A stretch of DNA of 21,329 nucleotides. Source: CAYJRR01 sp964372275 [NCBI: uncultured bacterium] (GTDB lineage Bacteria; CAYJRR01). Position numbers and translations under genes: made by a program. The DNA lies in NCBI GenBank assembly GCA_964372275.1, contig CAYJRR010000006.1:51683-73011 (forward strand). The letters run 5' to 3'. Position 1 is the stretch's first letter. The number at the start of each line of letters is the position of its first letter. The notes under the pieces were generated by a model that worked only from the letters and a program-made list of their open reading frames with translations, searched no databases and was not told where the DNA came from. Below are positions 5,921-13,941 of this stretch, piece by piece.

Positions 5921-8743
5921 TCACCAGGATTTCTGCCGCGCGAGCCAGTCCTCGATCCGGGTCTTTCGCGCGGCGCCCCGTTCGCCGGCGTGCGCGGCGT
6001 CGTCGAGCGCGCCCAAGGCCAGCGTCCGGGCCCGCGCGCGGTCGCGCCCGGACTCGACTTCGGCGCGGGCGAGCGCGAACCGGACGTCGGCCAGGTCGGT
6101 ACGGTCGCTGCTCTTCCCCTCGCGAAGCAGGAGCGCGCGCTCGAGCGGTGGCAGCGCCTGCGCCGGCCGACCGAGGGCGAGCTCGCAGCGGCCGATCCCG
6201 GTGAGCGCATACGCGACCCGCGGATGGTCGGCGCCGAGGGTCTTCTCCCAGATCGCGCGCGCACGATGGAACGAATCGAGCGCGTCCTGGGGCCGTCCCA
6301 GCTCCAGCAGCGCTTCGGCCAGGTTGTTCAGCGACGATGCCGTCTGCGCGTGGTCCGGTCCGTAGGCCTTCTCCTTGATCGCCACGGCGCGGCGGTGGAG
6401 CTGGAGAGCCTCGGCGAACCGTCCCTGTTCCTGGAGCACCGAGCCGACGTTCGTGAGCGCGCTCGCGACCAGCGCGTGCTCCGGCCCGAGCGCGGACTCG
6501 AGGATCGCCAGGGCGCGCCGATGGCACGCGAGCGACTCCTCCGCGCGCCCCATCGCCCAGTGCAGCGTTCCGAGGTTGGTGAGGGAGCGGCCGACCGCCG
6601 GGTGCTGGCCCCCGAGCACGCGCTCGTTGATCTCGAGCGCGCGGCGGTGCGCCTCGAGCGCTTCGTCGAACCGGCCGAGGTCGTTGGCCACGATCCCGAG
6701 GTTGTTGAGCGCCTGCGCCACGCGCGGATGATCGGAACCGGCCACGGCCGTTCGCAGGTCGATGGAGCGTCGGATCCGCGGGAGCGCCTCCTCCGACTTG
6801 CCCTGATGCCAGAGAAGGACCCCCCAGTGCTCCTCGAGAAGCGCGCGCAGCGACGGATCGCCGCCGCCCATCCGCTCCAGGATCGCGTCGGCGAGCTTCG
6901 CGTGCCGAACGCCCTCCTCCGCGCGGCCACGTCGATAGCCGGCGACCCATGCCAAGTCGGTGTGGATCTCCGCCAGCAGCTCGTCGTGGCGCCCGCGCTC
7001 GGCGGCCAGCAGGGCGTCGGAGAGCAGCCGCTCGGCGCGCTCGTACCCCCCCTGGTCGTCGGCGATGCGCGCTTCGAGGTGCGTCGACTCCGCGATCACC
7101 GGCGGCCAGCCCGCCGCGTTCGCCCTCCGCGACAGGTCCTCCGCCAGCGTCGACGCCTCTTCCGTCCGGTCGGTGGAGCGAACCGCGGCGGCGCGGGCCA
7201 GGCCTCGCCGGATCTCGTCGACCTCGAGGCGCGCCGCCGGATCCTCCGGGGGGGGCACGGGAGCGCGCAACGCGGCGAGGTCGGCGCAGCGCTCGATCGC
7301 GGGCAGGGCGTGTGCGGAGTCGACTGCCTTCTGCACCATCTTCGCGTCGGCGGCCGCGAACAGCTCGCTCAACGCGGCGAGCTGCGCGCGCCGCCGTTCG
7401 AGGCACCCCATTCGCAGGTCGAGCGCCTCCTCGGACTGCTCGCCCCGCACCCGCGTCGCCTCGCAGGCATCGCGATGCATGCGGATCCATTCGGCGGCGT
7501 AGGGATCGAGGGCGCGGGCGACGCCGTCGAACGCCGCCCCGGCGAACGACTTGCCCGTCGCGAGGAACGCCGCCCGGGTCTCCTCCTTCCGCTTCGGATC
7601 CCACACCCCTTCGAGCTTCCGTTCGGCGCCTCCACAGGTGAGGCCGGCGCTCGCGTAGTAGCGATCGACCGCGAGCGCGGAAAGGCCCGCCAACGCCAAC
7701 GCCGCGGCGGCGACCCGGCGGCGGCGTCTCGACAGGTCCGGATCCCGGGCCAAGTCGGCGATCAGCGCGTCGATCGACGGGTACCGGTCGGCCGAAGACG
7801 GGGCGAGCCCTCGCGCGACCACCGCCCGAAGCCATGCGGGAACGGCCGACTCCGCGGGCCAGGCCACGGTCGCGCCCGCCGCAGGGCCGGCGAACGGCCG
7901 AGACCCGGTGAGCGCCTCGTGGAGCGCGACGCAGAACGCGAACTGATCGCTGCGCGGATCGGGCGGCGCGCCGTCGAACTGCTCGGGGGCCATGTAGGCC
8001 GGCGTTCCGGCCAGGACGCCCGGCCGCGTCAGCGGGGTCGAGAGGCGGTCCTGCGGGGAGGTCGGCGCCGGGGCCGCGTCGTCGGACGGCTCCGCCGCCG
8101 CCCCCCTCGCCAGACCGAAATCGGTGACGCGGACCCGCCCGTCGGCGCCGACCAGGACGTTGGCCGGTTTGAAGTCGCGATGGACGAGCCCCGCGGCGTG
8201 GGCCGCGGAGAGTCCGCGAGCCGCCTGCAGGAAGACGCCTCGAACCTCGCGCCAATCGCGGGGCCGCGCGCCCAGCCACTCCTTCAGGGTCGTCCCTTCG
8301 ACGAACCCCATCGCCAGGAAGACCCGATCGCCGGTCGTTCCGACGTCGTACACGGGGACGACGTTGTCGTGGGAGAGCTTCGCCAGCGCCTGCGCCTCCC
8401 GCAGGAGACGCGCGGCTCCGTCGGAGCCATCGCCCGCCAGCTCCGGATGGAGCAGCTTGAGGGCGACCTTTCGATCGAGCGCCGGATCGACGGCGGCGTA
8501 CACCACCCCCATGCCGCCGGCGCCGACGCGCTCCAGGACGACGTAGCGTCCGAGCGTCGCGCCGCGGGCAAGCTCCTCCGGCTCCGTTTCCGCCGACGCC
8601 GGCGGGAGGGCCTCGGCGAGCGAGGCGACCAGGCGCCGGCAATCGGAGCAGGCGTCGAGGTGCGCCTCGATCGCCGCCATCTCGGCCGCCGGCAGTCGGC
8701 GCTCCGCGTATTCGACGAGCCGATTCTCGTCCGGATGATTCAC
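5921..8743 (-). CDS. Membrane Ser/Thr protein kinase with N-terminal anti-sigma zinc finger and C-terminal TPRs
   Basis: The 940-residue protein has four parts. Residues 1-45 contain HLDACSDC (His28, Cys32, Cys35), the HxxxCxxC motif of zinc-binding anti-sigma domains. Residues about 67-335 are a Hanks-type kinase: glycine loop GAGGMG (74-79), Lys96, Glu116, catalytic HRDFKPAN (188-195), DFG (208-210) and APEQ. Since Arg precedes Asp190, it is an RD kinase. A basic stretch and one membrane helix follow at about 343-359. The rest is extracytoplasmic and mostly kinesin-light-chain-type TPRs (for example NNLGIVANDLGRFDEAL, NLGTLHWAMGRAEESL, NLAEALLELGRPQDAL). The GTG start overlaps the sigma-factor stop as GTGA (8740-8743), giving tight translational coupling. 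The likely role is to sense via the TPR domain and control the adjacent sigma factor through the zinc finger and phosphorylation; that is inference from context. Confidence 0.92.
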   Translation of the reverse strand: MNHPDENRLVEYAERRLPAAEMAAIEAHLDACSDCRRLVASLAEALPPASAETEPEELARGATLGRYVVLERVGAGGMGVVYAAVDPALDRKVALKLLHPELAGDGSDGAARLLREAQALAKLSHDNVVPVYDVGTTGDRVFLAMGFVEGTTLKEWLGARPRDWREVRGVFLQAARGLSAAHAAGLVHRDFKPANVLVGADGRVRVTDFGLARGAAAEPSDDAAPAPTSPQDRLSTPLTRPGVLAGTPAYMAPEQFDGAPPDPRSDQFAFCVALHEALTGSRPFAGPAAGATVAWPAESAVPAWLRAVVARGLAPSSADRYPSIDALIADLARDPDLSRRRRRVAAAALALAGLSALAVDRYYASAGLTCGGAERKLEGVWDPKRKEETRAAFLATGKSFAGAAFDGVARALDPYAAEWIRMHRDACEATRVRGEQSEEALDLRMGCLERRRAQLAALSELFAAADAKMVQKAVDSAHALPAIERCADLAALRAPVPPPEDPAARLEVDEIRRGLARAAAVRSTDRTEEASTLAEDLSRRANAAGWPPVIAESTHLEARIADDQGGYERAERLLSDALLAAERGRHDELLAEIHTDLAWVAGYRRGRAEEGVRHAKLADAILERMGGGDPSLRALLEEHWGVLLWHQGKSEEALPRIRRSIDLRTAVAGSDHPRVAQALNNLGIVANDLGRFDEALEAHRRALEINERVLGGQHPAVGRSLTNLGTLHWAMGRAEESLACHRRALAILESALGPEHALVASALTNVGSVLQEQGRFAEALQLHRRAVAIKEKAYGPDHAQTASSLNNLAEALLELGRPQDALDSFHRARAIWEKTLGADHPRVAYALTGIGRCELALGRPAQALPPLERALLLREGKSSDRTDLADVRFALARAEVESGRDRARARTLALGALDDAAHAGERGAARKTRIEDWLARQKSW

Positions 8744-9642
8744 CGTTCCTCGTGATCCGGACCGCTGCGGAGCAGCGCGGAGAGGGTGACGTCGATCCGG
8801 CTTTGGACCAGCCGCAAGAGACTCTCGAGCTCCGGTCCCGCGATACCGAGTCGACGAAGCAGCCGGCGTTTCGTCCCGGAAAGGATCTTCTCGCGCGCCT
8901 TCTCCAACCATCGCGCGGCCGTCGCCCGATGGACGTCGTGCAATGCGCCGATGGCGTCGATCCCCAGACCGTCGATCAGCTGGTAACGAAGAACGGTTCG
9001 CTCTCGCGGGGACAACGCCGCGAGCGACTCCTTGAACGCCTCCTGGAAGTCGACGCGGTATCGCTCCTTGATCCGTTCCATCTCCGGATCCGCGCCCATC
9101 CCGTCCGCCAACGGTCCGACCTCCTCGATCGGACGCTCCCGCTGCTGGCGCCGGAGGAGGTCGACCGCCTCGCGGAACGCGCTGGCGCGGACCCACCCCG
9201 CCAGCGCCCCCCGCCCGCGGTACTCGGCGATGCGCGGCGGCCGGTCGCCGTCGGGGAGCAGGAGCTTGTGCCGGAGACGGGCGCGAATCTCGTCCGCGAT
9301 GTCGGGGGCCACGCGAAGACGGACCAACGCCGCATCGACCTCGTCACGATGCCGTTCCTCGAACGCTTCGACGGCGACCGCGTCACCAACGGCGCATGCG
9401 AAGGCGAGGAACAGGTCTCCGGCACGCACCGCCGCGAGCGATTCGGCGAGATCGCGGTCCCCGGGAAGAACGCGCGCGAGGTGCGCGACGAACCCTTCGG
9501 CCGACGCCGTGAGCGTCGGCCATTCGGACGTCGCCGCGGCGACGATCCGCACGAGCGTCGGTTCGAGCTCGCCGAATCCGGCCGCGCCCGTCCGGAGCGG
9601 CTCGTCCAGGGCGGCCAGGAAGGTCGGCGCGAGCGGTTGCAC
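8740..9642 (-). CDS. Sigma-70 family (ECF-like) RNA polymerase sigma factor
   Basis: The 300-residue protein has a sigma region 2-like block at about 125-170 (RHKLLL, YRGRGALAGWVRASAFREAVDLLRR). A region 4-like helix-turn-helix lies at about 210-260 (LSPRERTVLRYQLIDGLG, HRATAARWLEKAREKIL). An N-terminal extension of about 100 residues and a C-terminal tail of about 40 residues make it longer than ordinary ECF factors. It resembles the group described from Gemmata and Myxococcus (TIGR03001-like, from memory). It should direct RNA polymerase to a dedicated set of promoters and is probably restrained by the downstream kinase/anti-sigma protein, with which it overlaps by 4 nt. The start is GTG at 9642 with the purine-rich AGGATCGGA just upstream. 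Confidence 0.85.
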   Translation of the reverse strand: MQPLAPTFLAALDEPLRTGAAGFGELEPTLVRIVAAATSEWPTLTASAEGFVAHLARVLPGDRDLAESLAAVRAGDLFLAFACAVGDAVAVEAFEERHRDEVDAALVRLRVAPDIADEIRARLRHKLLLPDGDRPPRIAEYRGRGALAGWVRASAFREAVDLLRRQQRERPIEEVGPLADGMGADPEMERIKERYRVDFQEAFKESLAALSPRERTVLRYQLIDGLGIDAIGALHDVHRATAARWLEKAREKILSGTKRRLLRRLGIAGPELESLLRLVQSRIDVTLSALLRSGPDHEER

Positions 9643-9650
9643 GGCGTCCG

Positions 9651-9680
9651 ATCCTAGTCTCGCCCGGCCGAAGTCGTCAC
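9651..9680 (-). promoter_or_regulatory. Possible promoter of the sigma-factor/kinase operon
   Basis: On the reverse strand GTGACG (9675-9680) is followed after 18 nt by TAGGAT (9651-9656), which ends 8 nt before the GTG start. The match to sigma-70 boxes is moderate, and the mRNA would be nearly leaderless. The same bases could instead serve as ribosome-binding site. Confidence 0.3.
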
Positions 9681-9712
9681 GGTACCGGGACGGCGCGTCC
9701 GGCGCTCCGCGG

Positions 9713-10990
9713 CTACGGCGCGGCCCGGGCGGGATCCCGGGCGCCGCTCCACTCGACGCGGCCGGTGATCTGCATCATCACGAACAGCGTCAGGATCGCG
9801 CCGACGGTGATCGAGAGTCCGGTGAACCCCTGCCAGAAGAAGGTGAACGAGAAGAGCACCAGGTAGAGCGCCTGGGCGGTTCCCATCTCGCGCAGGGCGA
9901 AGCGCCACCCGACGAAGAGACGCGCGTAGGTCACCACCAGGAAGACCGAGACGGCGGCGGCGGTGGCGAAGGCGGTGAAGAGCTCCAGGTGGTCGACGAG
10001 ATAGGCGAACAGGAGGTGGAACGCGAAGAAGGCGCACCCGAGGAAGAAGAAGTGCATGGGATGGAGGCTCTTCCGTTGCACGGCCGCGAGCACGGCCACC
10101 GCGAAGAAGAAGAAGAGCAGGCCGACCGGCGCGAAGAAGGTGATGCGCGACGCGACCGGGCCGGGGTTGAGGCGCTGCGGCAGCTCGACGCCGACGGCCG
10201 CGCTGGCGATCAGACTCTTGAACTCCCACACGCCGCTCCAGCGCCCGGCGGAGGCCGCGTGGCGGGTCGGGGAGACGGTGCCGGCGGGGAAATCGATCGC
10301 CTCGGTGTCGGCCGTCATCGCGAGCCGGAACTCCCGCACCTGGCCCGTACCGGCCGTGAGCGCGTAGTGCCAGGTGCTCGTGCCCCGCGTCCGATATCGC
10401 ACCCGGTACTCCTTCCGTTCCTTCGGCGCGAAGGTCGCCTTCCACGAGGCGCCGTCGGGTGACACCGTCGTCGCGACCGAGGCGCCGTCCGGCGTGGTCA
10501 CCTGGAAATCGTCGAAGCCGGCGTTGGTCGACGAGAGCGGGAACAGCAGTTCGACCGACCGCGCCTCGGCCGACGGGTTCTCGAAGGCGAAGCGGCCGCG
10601 GAAGTCGACGCCGTAGGTCGGGAACCAGAGCAGTCCCTTGCGGCGGTGCTCCAACGCGAGGTCGACCTCGACCTGGGATCCGGCGAGGGGGACCGGGATC
10701 TCGTCGACCACCTCCCGTTCGATGACCGCCTGCGCCGTCGGGGCCGGGATCGTGTTCCCTCGAGCGTCGGTCTGCAGCGGGAGAGAACGAACGACCTCTT
10801 TCGCCGTACGGGTCACCCGGTAGAATGCGCGCGGCGGATTCTGCGTCGCCGGCGCCCCCCAGAGCCGGTGCACTTCGTCGAGAAGGCGGTACGACTTCTC
10901 GCCGCTGCGCGTCACCAGCGTCGAGCCGAGCACCATCCACGCGACCAGGCAGCCGATCCAGACGAAGCCGATCGAGAGGAGTCTCATCAT
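9713..10990 (-). CDS. creD: CreD-like inner-membrane protein
   Basis: The 425-residue protein has one N-terminal membrane helix (LLSIGFVWIGCLVAWMVLG). A periplasmic region of about 260 residues follows, including KGLLWFPTYGVDFRG and a segment ending RITFFAPVGLLFFFF. About five further membrane helices close the protein. The block RKSLHPMHFFFLGCAFFAFH and the YLVDH that follows resemble the conserved LHPM...LL region of CreD (Cet), and the spacing of the last helices also fits. CreD in enterobacteria is induced by the CreBC two-component system and affects colicin E2 tolerance and envelope stress; no creBC genes are visible here, so the role is open. The ATG at 10990 is chosen (a second ATG follows directly); only a G-rich stretch precedes it. 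It lies 135 nt downstream of the FAD dehydrogenase gene on the same strand. Confidence 0.65.
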   Translation of the reverse strand: MMRLLSIGFVWIGCLVAWMVLGSTLVTRSGEKSYRLLDEVHRLWGAPATQNPPRAFYRVTRTAKEVVRSLPLQTDARGNTIPAPTAQAVIEREVVDEIPVPLAGSQVEVDLALEHRRKGLLWFPTYGVDFRGRFAFENPSAEARSVELLFPLSSTNAGFDDFQVTTPDGASVATTVSPDGASWKATFAPKERKEYRVRYRTRGTSTWHYALTAGTGQVREFRLAMTADTEAIDFPAGTVSPTRHAASAGRWSGVWEFKSLIASAAVGVELPQRLNPGPVASRITFFAPVGLLFFFFAVAVLAAVQRKSLHPMHFFFLGCAFFAFHLLFAYLVDHLELFTAFATAAAVSVFLVVTYARLFVGWRFALREMGTAQALYLVLFSFTFFWQGFTGLSITVGAILTLFVMMQITGRVEWSGARDPARAAP

Positions 10991-11062
10991 GGTGCCCCCC
11001 GTCGGAGCAGCGATCGCGCCAACATCGGGCCGTCGAACGCGCAGGGAAATTCCGGAAACTGT

Positions 11063-11078
11063 GTGGCACGCGGGCCAC
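11063..11078 (-). terminator. Weak hairpin after the FAD dehydrogenase gene
   Basis: GTGGC (11063-11067) pairs with GCCAC (11074-11078) around a 6-nt loop, about 50 nt beyond the stop of the 11126-12739 gene. No U-tract follows, so it may be only a processing or pausing structure. Confidence 0.25.
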
Positions 11079-11125
11079 GCGACGTGGTCGGGTTGCCGCG
11101 GCGATCCGCGCGAGCGCCGGTGACC

Positions 11126-12739
11126 TCAGCCTCCGGCGGCGAGCGAGGCGAGCAGCGCCTCCGCGGCGCGCATGCCGTCGACCGCGGCGGAGGTGATCCC
11201 ACCGGCATAGCCCGCCCCTTCGCCGACCGGATAGAGGCCGCGCACACCGACCGAATCCCCCTCCGGAGTGCGCGGGATCCGCACCGGCGCCGAGACGCGG
11301 CTCTCCACGCCCACCAGCACCGCGTCATCGCCGGCGAAGCCCGGCATCGTCTTGTCGAACGCGCGGAGGCTCGACCGAAGGGCGCGCGTGACGAACGCCG
11401 GAAGACATCGGGAGAGGTCCCCCGGCGTCACCCCGGGGAGGTAGGTCGTCTCGAGGTCGACGTCGCTCGGCCGGCCGCGAAGGAAGTCGGAGGCGCGCTG
11501 CGCCGGGGCGCGGAAACCGCCGCCGCCGACCTCGAAGGCGAGCCGCTCGTAGTGGCGCTGGAACTCGATGCTGTCGAACGGGCCGGGCGCGCGTCCCTCC
11601 GGCGCGTAGTCCTCCGGACGGACGCCGACCACCAGCCCGGCGTTCGCGCGGCGCCCGGGGCGGCCCGACGCGCTCATCCCGTTGGTGACGACCGTTCCCG
11701 GCTCGTGCGTCGAACCGACGATCAGCCCGCCGGGACACATGCAGAAGGAGTAGGCGGCGCGACCGTCGTCGAGCGTGCGCGCCAGGCGGTAGGAGGCGGC
11801 GCCGATCCGTTTGTCGCCGGCCGCCGGTCCCAACTGGACGCGATCGATGAAACGCTGGTCGTGCTCGACCCGAACCCCGAGCGCGAACGGCATCGGCTCC
11901 AACCGCACGCCGGCGTCGACGAGCGCGCGATAGGTGTCGCGCGCCGAGTGGCCGATCGCCAGGATCACGTGGCGGGTGCGGATCGTGGCGCCGTCGGCGA
12001 GCTCGATCGCGTCGACGCGTCCGTTCTCGACGCGGAAGCGGTCGACCCGCGCGTGGAACCGCACTTCGACCCCGGCGTCGGTGAGCCGTTCCCGCAGGCG
12101 GGGGATCACCGCGCGCAGCTTGTTGGTACCGACGTGCGGGTGGGCGTCGACGAGGATGCCGGGATCGGCGCCGTACTCGACGAACGCCTCCCAGACGGCG
12201 CGGATCCGAGGATCGCGCGTCCGCGTGTAGAGCTTGCCGTCGGAGAAGGTCCCGGCCCCGCCCTCGCCGAAGAGCGGATTGCTCTCCGGATCGAGCGCCC
12301 CCTCGCGCCAGAACCTCGCCACGTCGACGACGCGCTGGCGGACCGGTCCGCCGCGCTCGAGCAGGACGCAGGGAACCCCCCCTTCCAGGAGCCGGCGCGC
12401 GGCGAACAGGCCTCCCGGCCCGAGGCCGATCACCACCACCGGACGGTCGGGAGGCCTCGCCACGCGCGGAGGGTCGGGTGGCGGCTCGGGACGATGGCGC
12501 TCGACGCGCACGCCGAACGGCGGCGTGCCCCGTGGCTGTCGCCCGTCCGCGAGCGTCGCCACCACATGACAGGACCACGACGGCCGGCGCCGGCGCGCGT
12601 CGAGCGCCCTCCGCACCACGTGGCACTCGACGACGTCCGCCTCCGCGAGCCCCAACGCGCGCGCCGCTTTTCCGGCGAGCGCCGACTCCGGCTCGTCGAG
12701 CCGCAGCGGCAGATTCTCCACACGGTAGCGATCGGGCAC
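11126..12739 (-). CDS. FAD-dependent dehydrogenase, COG2509 type
   Basis: The 537-residue protein begins with a small N-terminal domain (RYRVENLPLRLDEPES, then VVRRALDARRRR). The FAD-binding Rossmann motif VVVIGLGPGGLFAARRLLEG follows at about residues 104-123, with the acidic residue (LLER) that holds the FAD ribose. Further family marks are NPLFGEGGAGTFSDGKLYTR, HPHVGTNKL, LAIGHSARDTY, SFCMCPGGLIVG and the C-terminal FAD contact GLYPVGEGAGYAGGITSAA. These are typical of the 'uncharacterised FAD-dependent dehydrogenase' family, whose substrate is not known. It is probably a cytoplasmic oxidoreductase. Start: GTG at 12739 gives the usual family N-terminus but lacks a good SD; GTG six codons later is an alternative. 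It is divergent from the sigma-54 cluster. Confidence 0.85.
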   Translation of the reverse strand: MPDRYRVENLPLRLDEPESALAGKAARALGLAEADVVECHVVRRALDARRRRPSWSCHVVATLADGRQPRGTPPFGVRVERHRPEPPPDPPRVARPPDRPVVVIGLGPGGLFAARRLLEGGVPCVLLERGGPVRQRVVDVARFWREGALDPESNPLFGEGGAGTFSDGKLYTRTRDPRIRAVWEAFVEYGADPGILVDAHPHVGTNKLRAVIPRLRERLTDAGVEVRFHARVDRFRVENGRVDAIELADGATIRTRHVILAIGHSARDTYRALVDAGVRLEPMPFALGVRVEHDQRFIDRVQLGPAAGDKRIGAASYRLARTLDDGRAAYSFCMCPGGLIVGSTHEPGTVVTNGMSASGRPGRRANAGLVVGVRPEDYAPEGRAPGPFDSIEFQRHYERLAFEVGGGGFRAPAQRASDFLRGRPSDVDLETTYLPGVTPGDLSRCLPAFVTRALRSSLRAFDKTMPGFAGDDAVLVGVESRVSAPVRIPRTPEGDSVGVRGLYPVGEGAGYAGGITSAAVDGMRAAEALLASLAAGG

Positions 12740-12802
12740 GCGACGCGTTGTACCAGAGGAGGCGTCGCGTCCACAGGTTGAGGCGCGGCCAAACCAGGAG
12801 GC

Positions 12803-12817
12803 GGGAAGTTTCGGTGG
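12803..12817 (+). promoter_or_regulatory. Candidate enhancer site, copy A
   Basis: GGGAAGTTTCGGTGG lies 53 nt upstream of the sigma-54 -24 box at 12871. It shares the pattern G(G/C)GAA-N4-CGGTGG with 13767-13781 and, inverted, with 15391-15405. The position suits an enhancer-binding protein site. Confidence 0.4.
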
Positions 12818-12870
12818 CGACCGGAGAGACCGCGCAGGAGCCTCCCGTCGCGCTTTTCCGGAACGCGCGA

Positions 12871-12886
12871 TGGCACGGCCGCTGCA
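12871..12886 (+). promoter_or_regulatory. Sigma-54 promoter of the 246-aa secreted protein gene
   Basis: TGGCACGGCCGCTGCA matches the -24 box TGGCACG exactly and the -12 box at all but one base (CTGCA for TTGCA), with correct spacing. The expected start, near 12897, leaves only about 4 nt before the ATG at 12901, which is unusually short. Confidence 0.6.
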
Positions 12887-12900
12887 CGCGCCGGCCGGCC

Positions 12901-13641
12901 ATGAACGCCACGATCGATCGGATTCGAACGGCATCTCTCGCCGCAATGCTCTGCCTGGCCACCTCCGCCGACGCCGCGGACGGGCCCCCGTCGCGCTCGG
13001 AAGAGGTGCGGGTATCCGGGGTCGTGCTCCGGGACATCCGGTTCCAGGACGGACGGCTGGAGCACCTGGTCAAGATCCAGAGCCTCGACGACGGGCAGGC
13101 GCCGGTGGAACGCCCGCAGGAGTTCGTCGTCTGCTGCCAGTCCGCGTCGGCGCTTCGCGCGTTCGACGGCGCGGCGGTGACGGTTCGTGGCACGATCCGG
13201 CGCATCGGCATCGACGACCGTGGCGTGGAGCGGTTCGAGCTGACGCCGACCCACCCGGAGATCACCGTTCTCGGACGGGCCTTCCTGGTCGACGACCGGG
13301 CGGCGGGAATCGAGTATGCGTCGGGGATGTGGGGGCTCGGACCCGGCCGCGTCGCCTACGTGCCGCCGAGCGATGCGAAGGTGGCGGAGCTGATGAAGAA
13401 CTCCCACCCGAACAACGGGACGCAGCTCCTCGCGATCGACATCCGCGTGGCGCTCTTCGGACAACCCGGGGGTGCGCGCGTCACCGGGATCAAGCCGGAT
13501 GCGCGCTTCACAATCGACGGCACCAACGTGCGCCGCAGCGACTGGTCGACGATGACGCCGGAACAGCGCGCCGCGGCCCAGGAGTCGCTGAAGTTCCCGG
13601 AGGCGATCCGCCCGGTGTACGGCGCCGGCACCACGCGCTAG
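12901..13641 (+). CDS. Hypothetical secreted protein, 246 aa
   Basis: The product has a Sec signal peptide (MNATIDRIRTASLAAMLCLA, cleavage probably after TSADA). The mature part begins with alternating hydrophobic strands (VRVSGVVLRDIRF, LVKIQSL), a CC pair (EFVVCCQSAS) and VTVRGTIRRIGI, a pattern that could be an OB-like beta barrel, though this is weak. The C-terminal half has VLGRAFLVDDR, YVPPSDAKVAELM and a basic tail. I recognise no family. No Shine-Dalgarno sequence is visible before the ATG; the signal peptide supports this start. A sigma-54 element and a shared upstream motif link it to the next two genes. It probably acts in the periplasm or outside the cell. Confidence 0.75.
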   Translation: MNATIDRIRTASLAAMLCLATSADAADGPPSRSEEVRVSGVVLRDIRFQDGRLEHLVKIQSLDDGQAPVERPQEFVVCCQSASALRAFDGAAVTVRGTIRRIGIDDRGVERFELTPTHPEITVLGRAFLVDDRAAGIEYASGMWGLGPGRVAYVPPSDAKVAELMKNSHPNNGTQLLAIDIRVALFGQPGGARVTGIKPDARFTIDGTNVRRSDWSTMTPEQRAAAQESLKFPEAIRPVYGAGTTR

Positions 13642-13688
13642 TACCGCGTTGTCGAGATCTACGAATTCTTTCGTCGACGGGTCGTCCC

Positions 13689-13702
13689 TCGGACGCGTCC
13701 GA
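13689..13702. promoter_or_regulatory. 14-bp perfect palindrome upstream of the sigma-54 promoter
   Basis: TCGGACGCGTCCGA is a perfect dyad about 170 nt upstream of the -24 box at 13872, in the 300-bp gap 13642-13941 that otherwise holds no gene. Such a position suits a distal activator site; no second copy was seen in the window. Confidence 0.35.
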
Positions 13703-13766
13703 AGTCTGCGGGAACGTACTCGGTCGCGGCCCCAACCGCGGCAGCGGCGTCGAGAATCCGGCCGTC

Positions 13767-13781
13767 GCGAAAGTTCGGTGG
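13767..13781 (+). promoter_or_regulatory. Candidate enhancer site, copy B
   Basis: GCGAAAGTTCGGTGG matches copy A at 12 of 15 positions without gaps and lies 90 nt upstream of the -24 box at 13872. Confidence 0.4.
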
Positions 13782-13871
13782 CTTGCGTCGGGTGGATTCC
13801 CGGCGCCACGGCGTCCCGCTCCGCCACGCAAGCGCCCGGAATCGGCGGCAATCGCGTCCGTGCGGCATCCG

Positions 13872-13887
13872 TGGCACACCCGCTGCA
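13872..13887 (+). promoter_or_regulatory. Sigma-54 promoter of the 469-aa secreted paralogue
   Basis: TGGCACACCCGCTGCA has a perfect TGGCAC -24 box and the invariant GC of the -12 box at the correct distance. The start expected near 13898 gives a leader of about 44 nt with GGGAGGAGA before the ATG. Confidence 0.7.
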
Positions 13888-13941
13888 AAACCTCCCGAGC
13901 CGAACGCTTTCGGAGCCCAGCCCCCGAGGGAGGAGATCGCC

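Noticed and set aside
5871-8755. Very long open frames on both strands over the kinase gene (923 and 921 codons).
   Set aside because: Only the kinase frame shows ordered domain motifs; the others are Arg/Gly/Ala-rich shadows of GC-rich codons.
11064-11090. A third TGGCACG string between genes as a sigma-54 promoter.
   Set aside because: No GC at the required -12 distance on either strand, and it does not face a gene start.
10646-12781. 711-codon forward open frame antisense to the FAD dehydrogenase.
   Set aside because: The opposite strand has a complete set of FAD-binding and COG2509 motifs; this frame has none.
13188-13203. TGGCACGATCCGGCGC as a sigma-54 promoter.
   Set aside because: It lies inside a coding region and the GC is one base too close.
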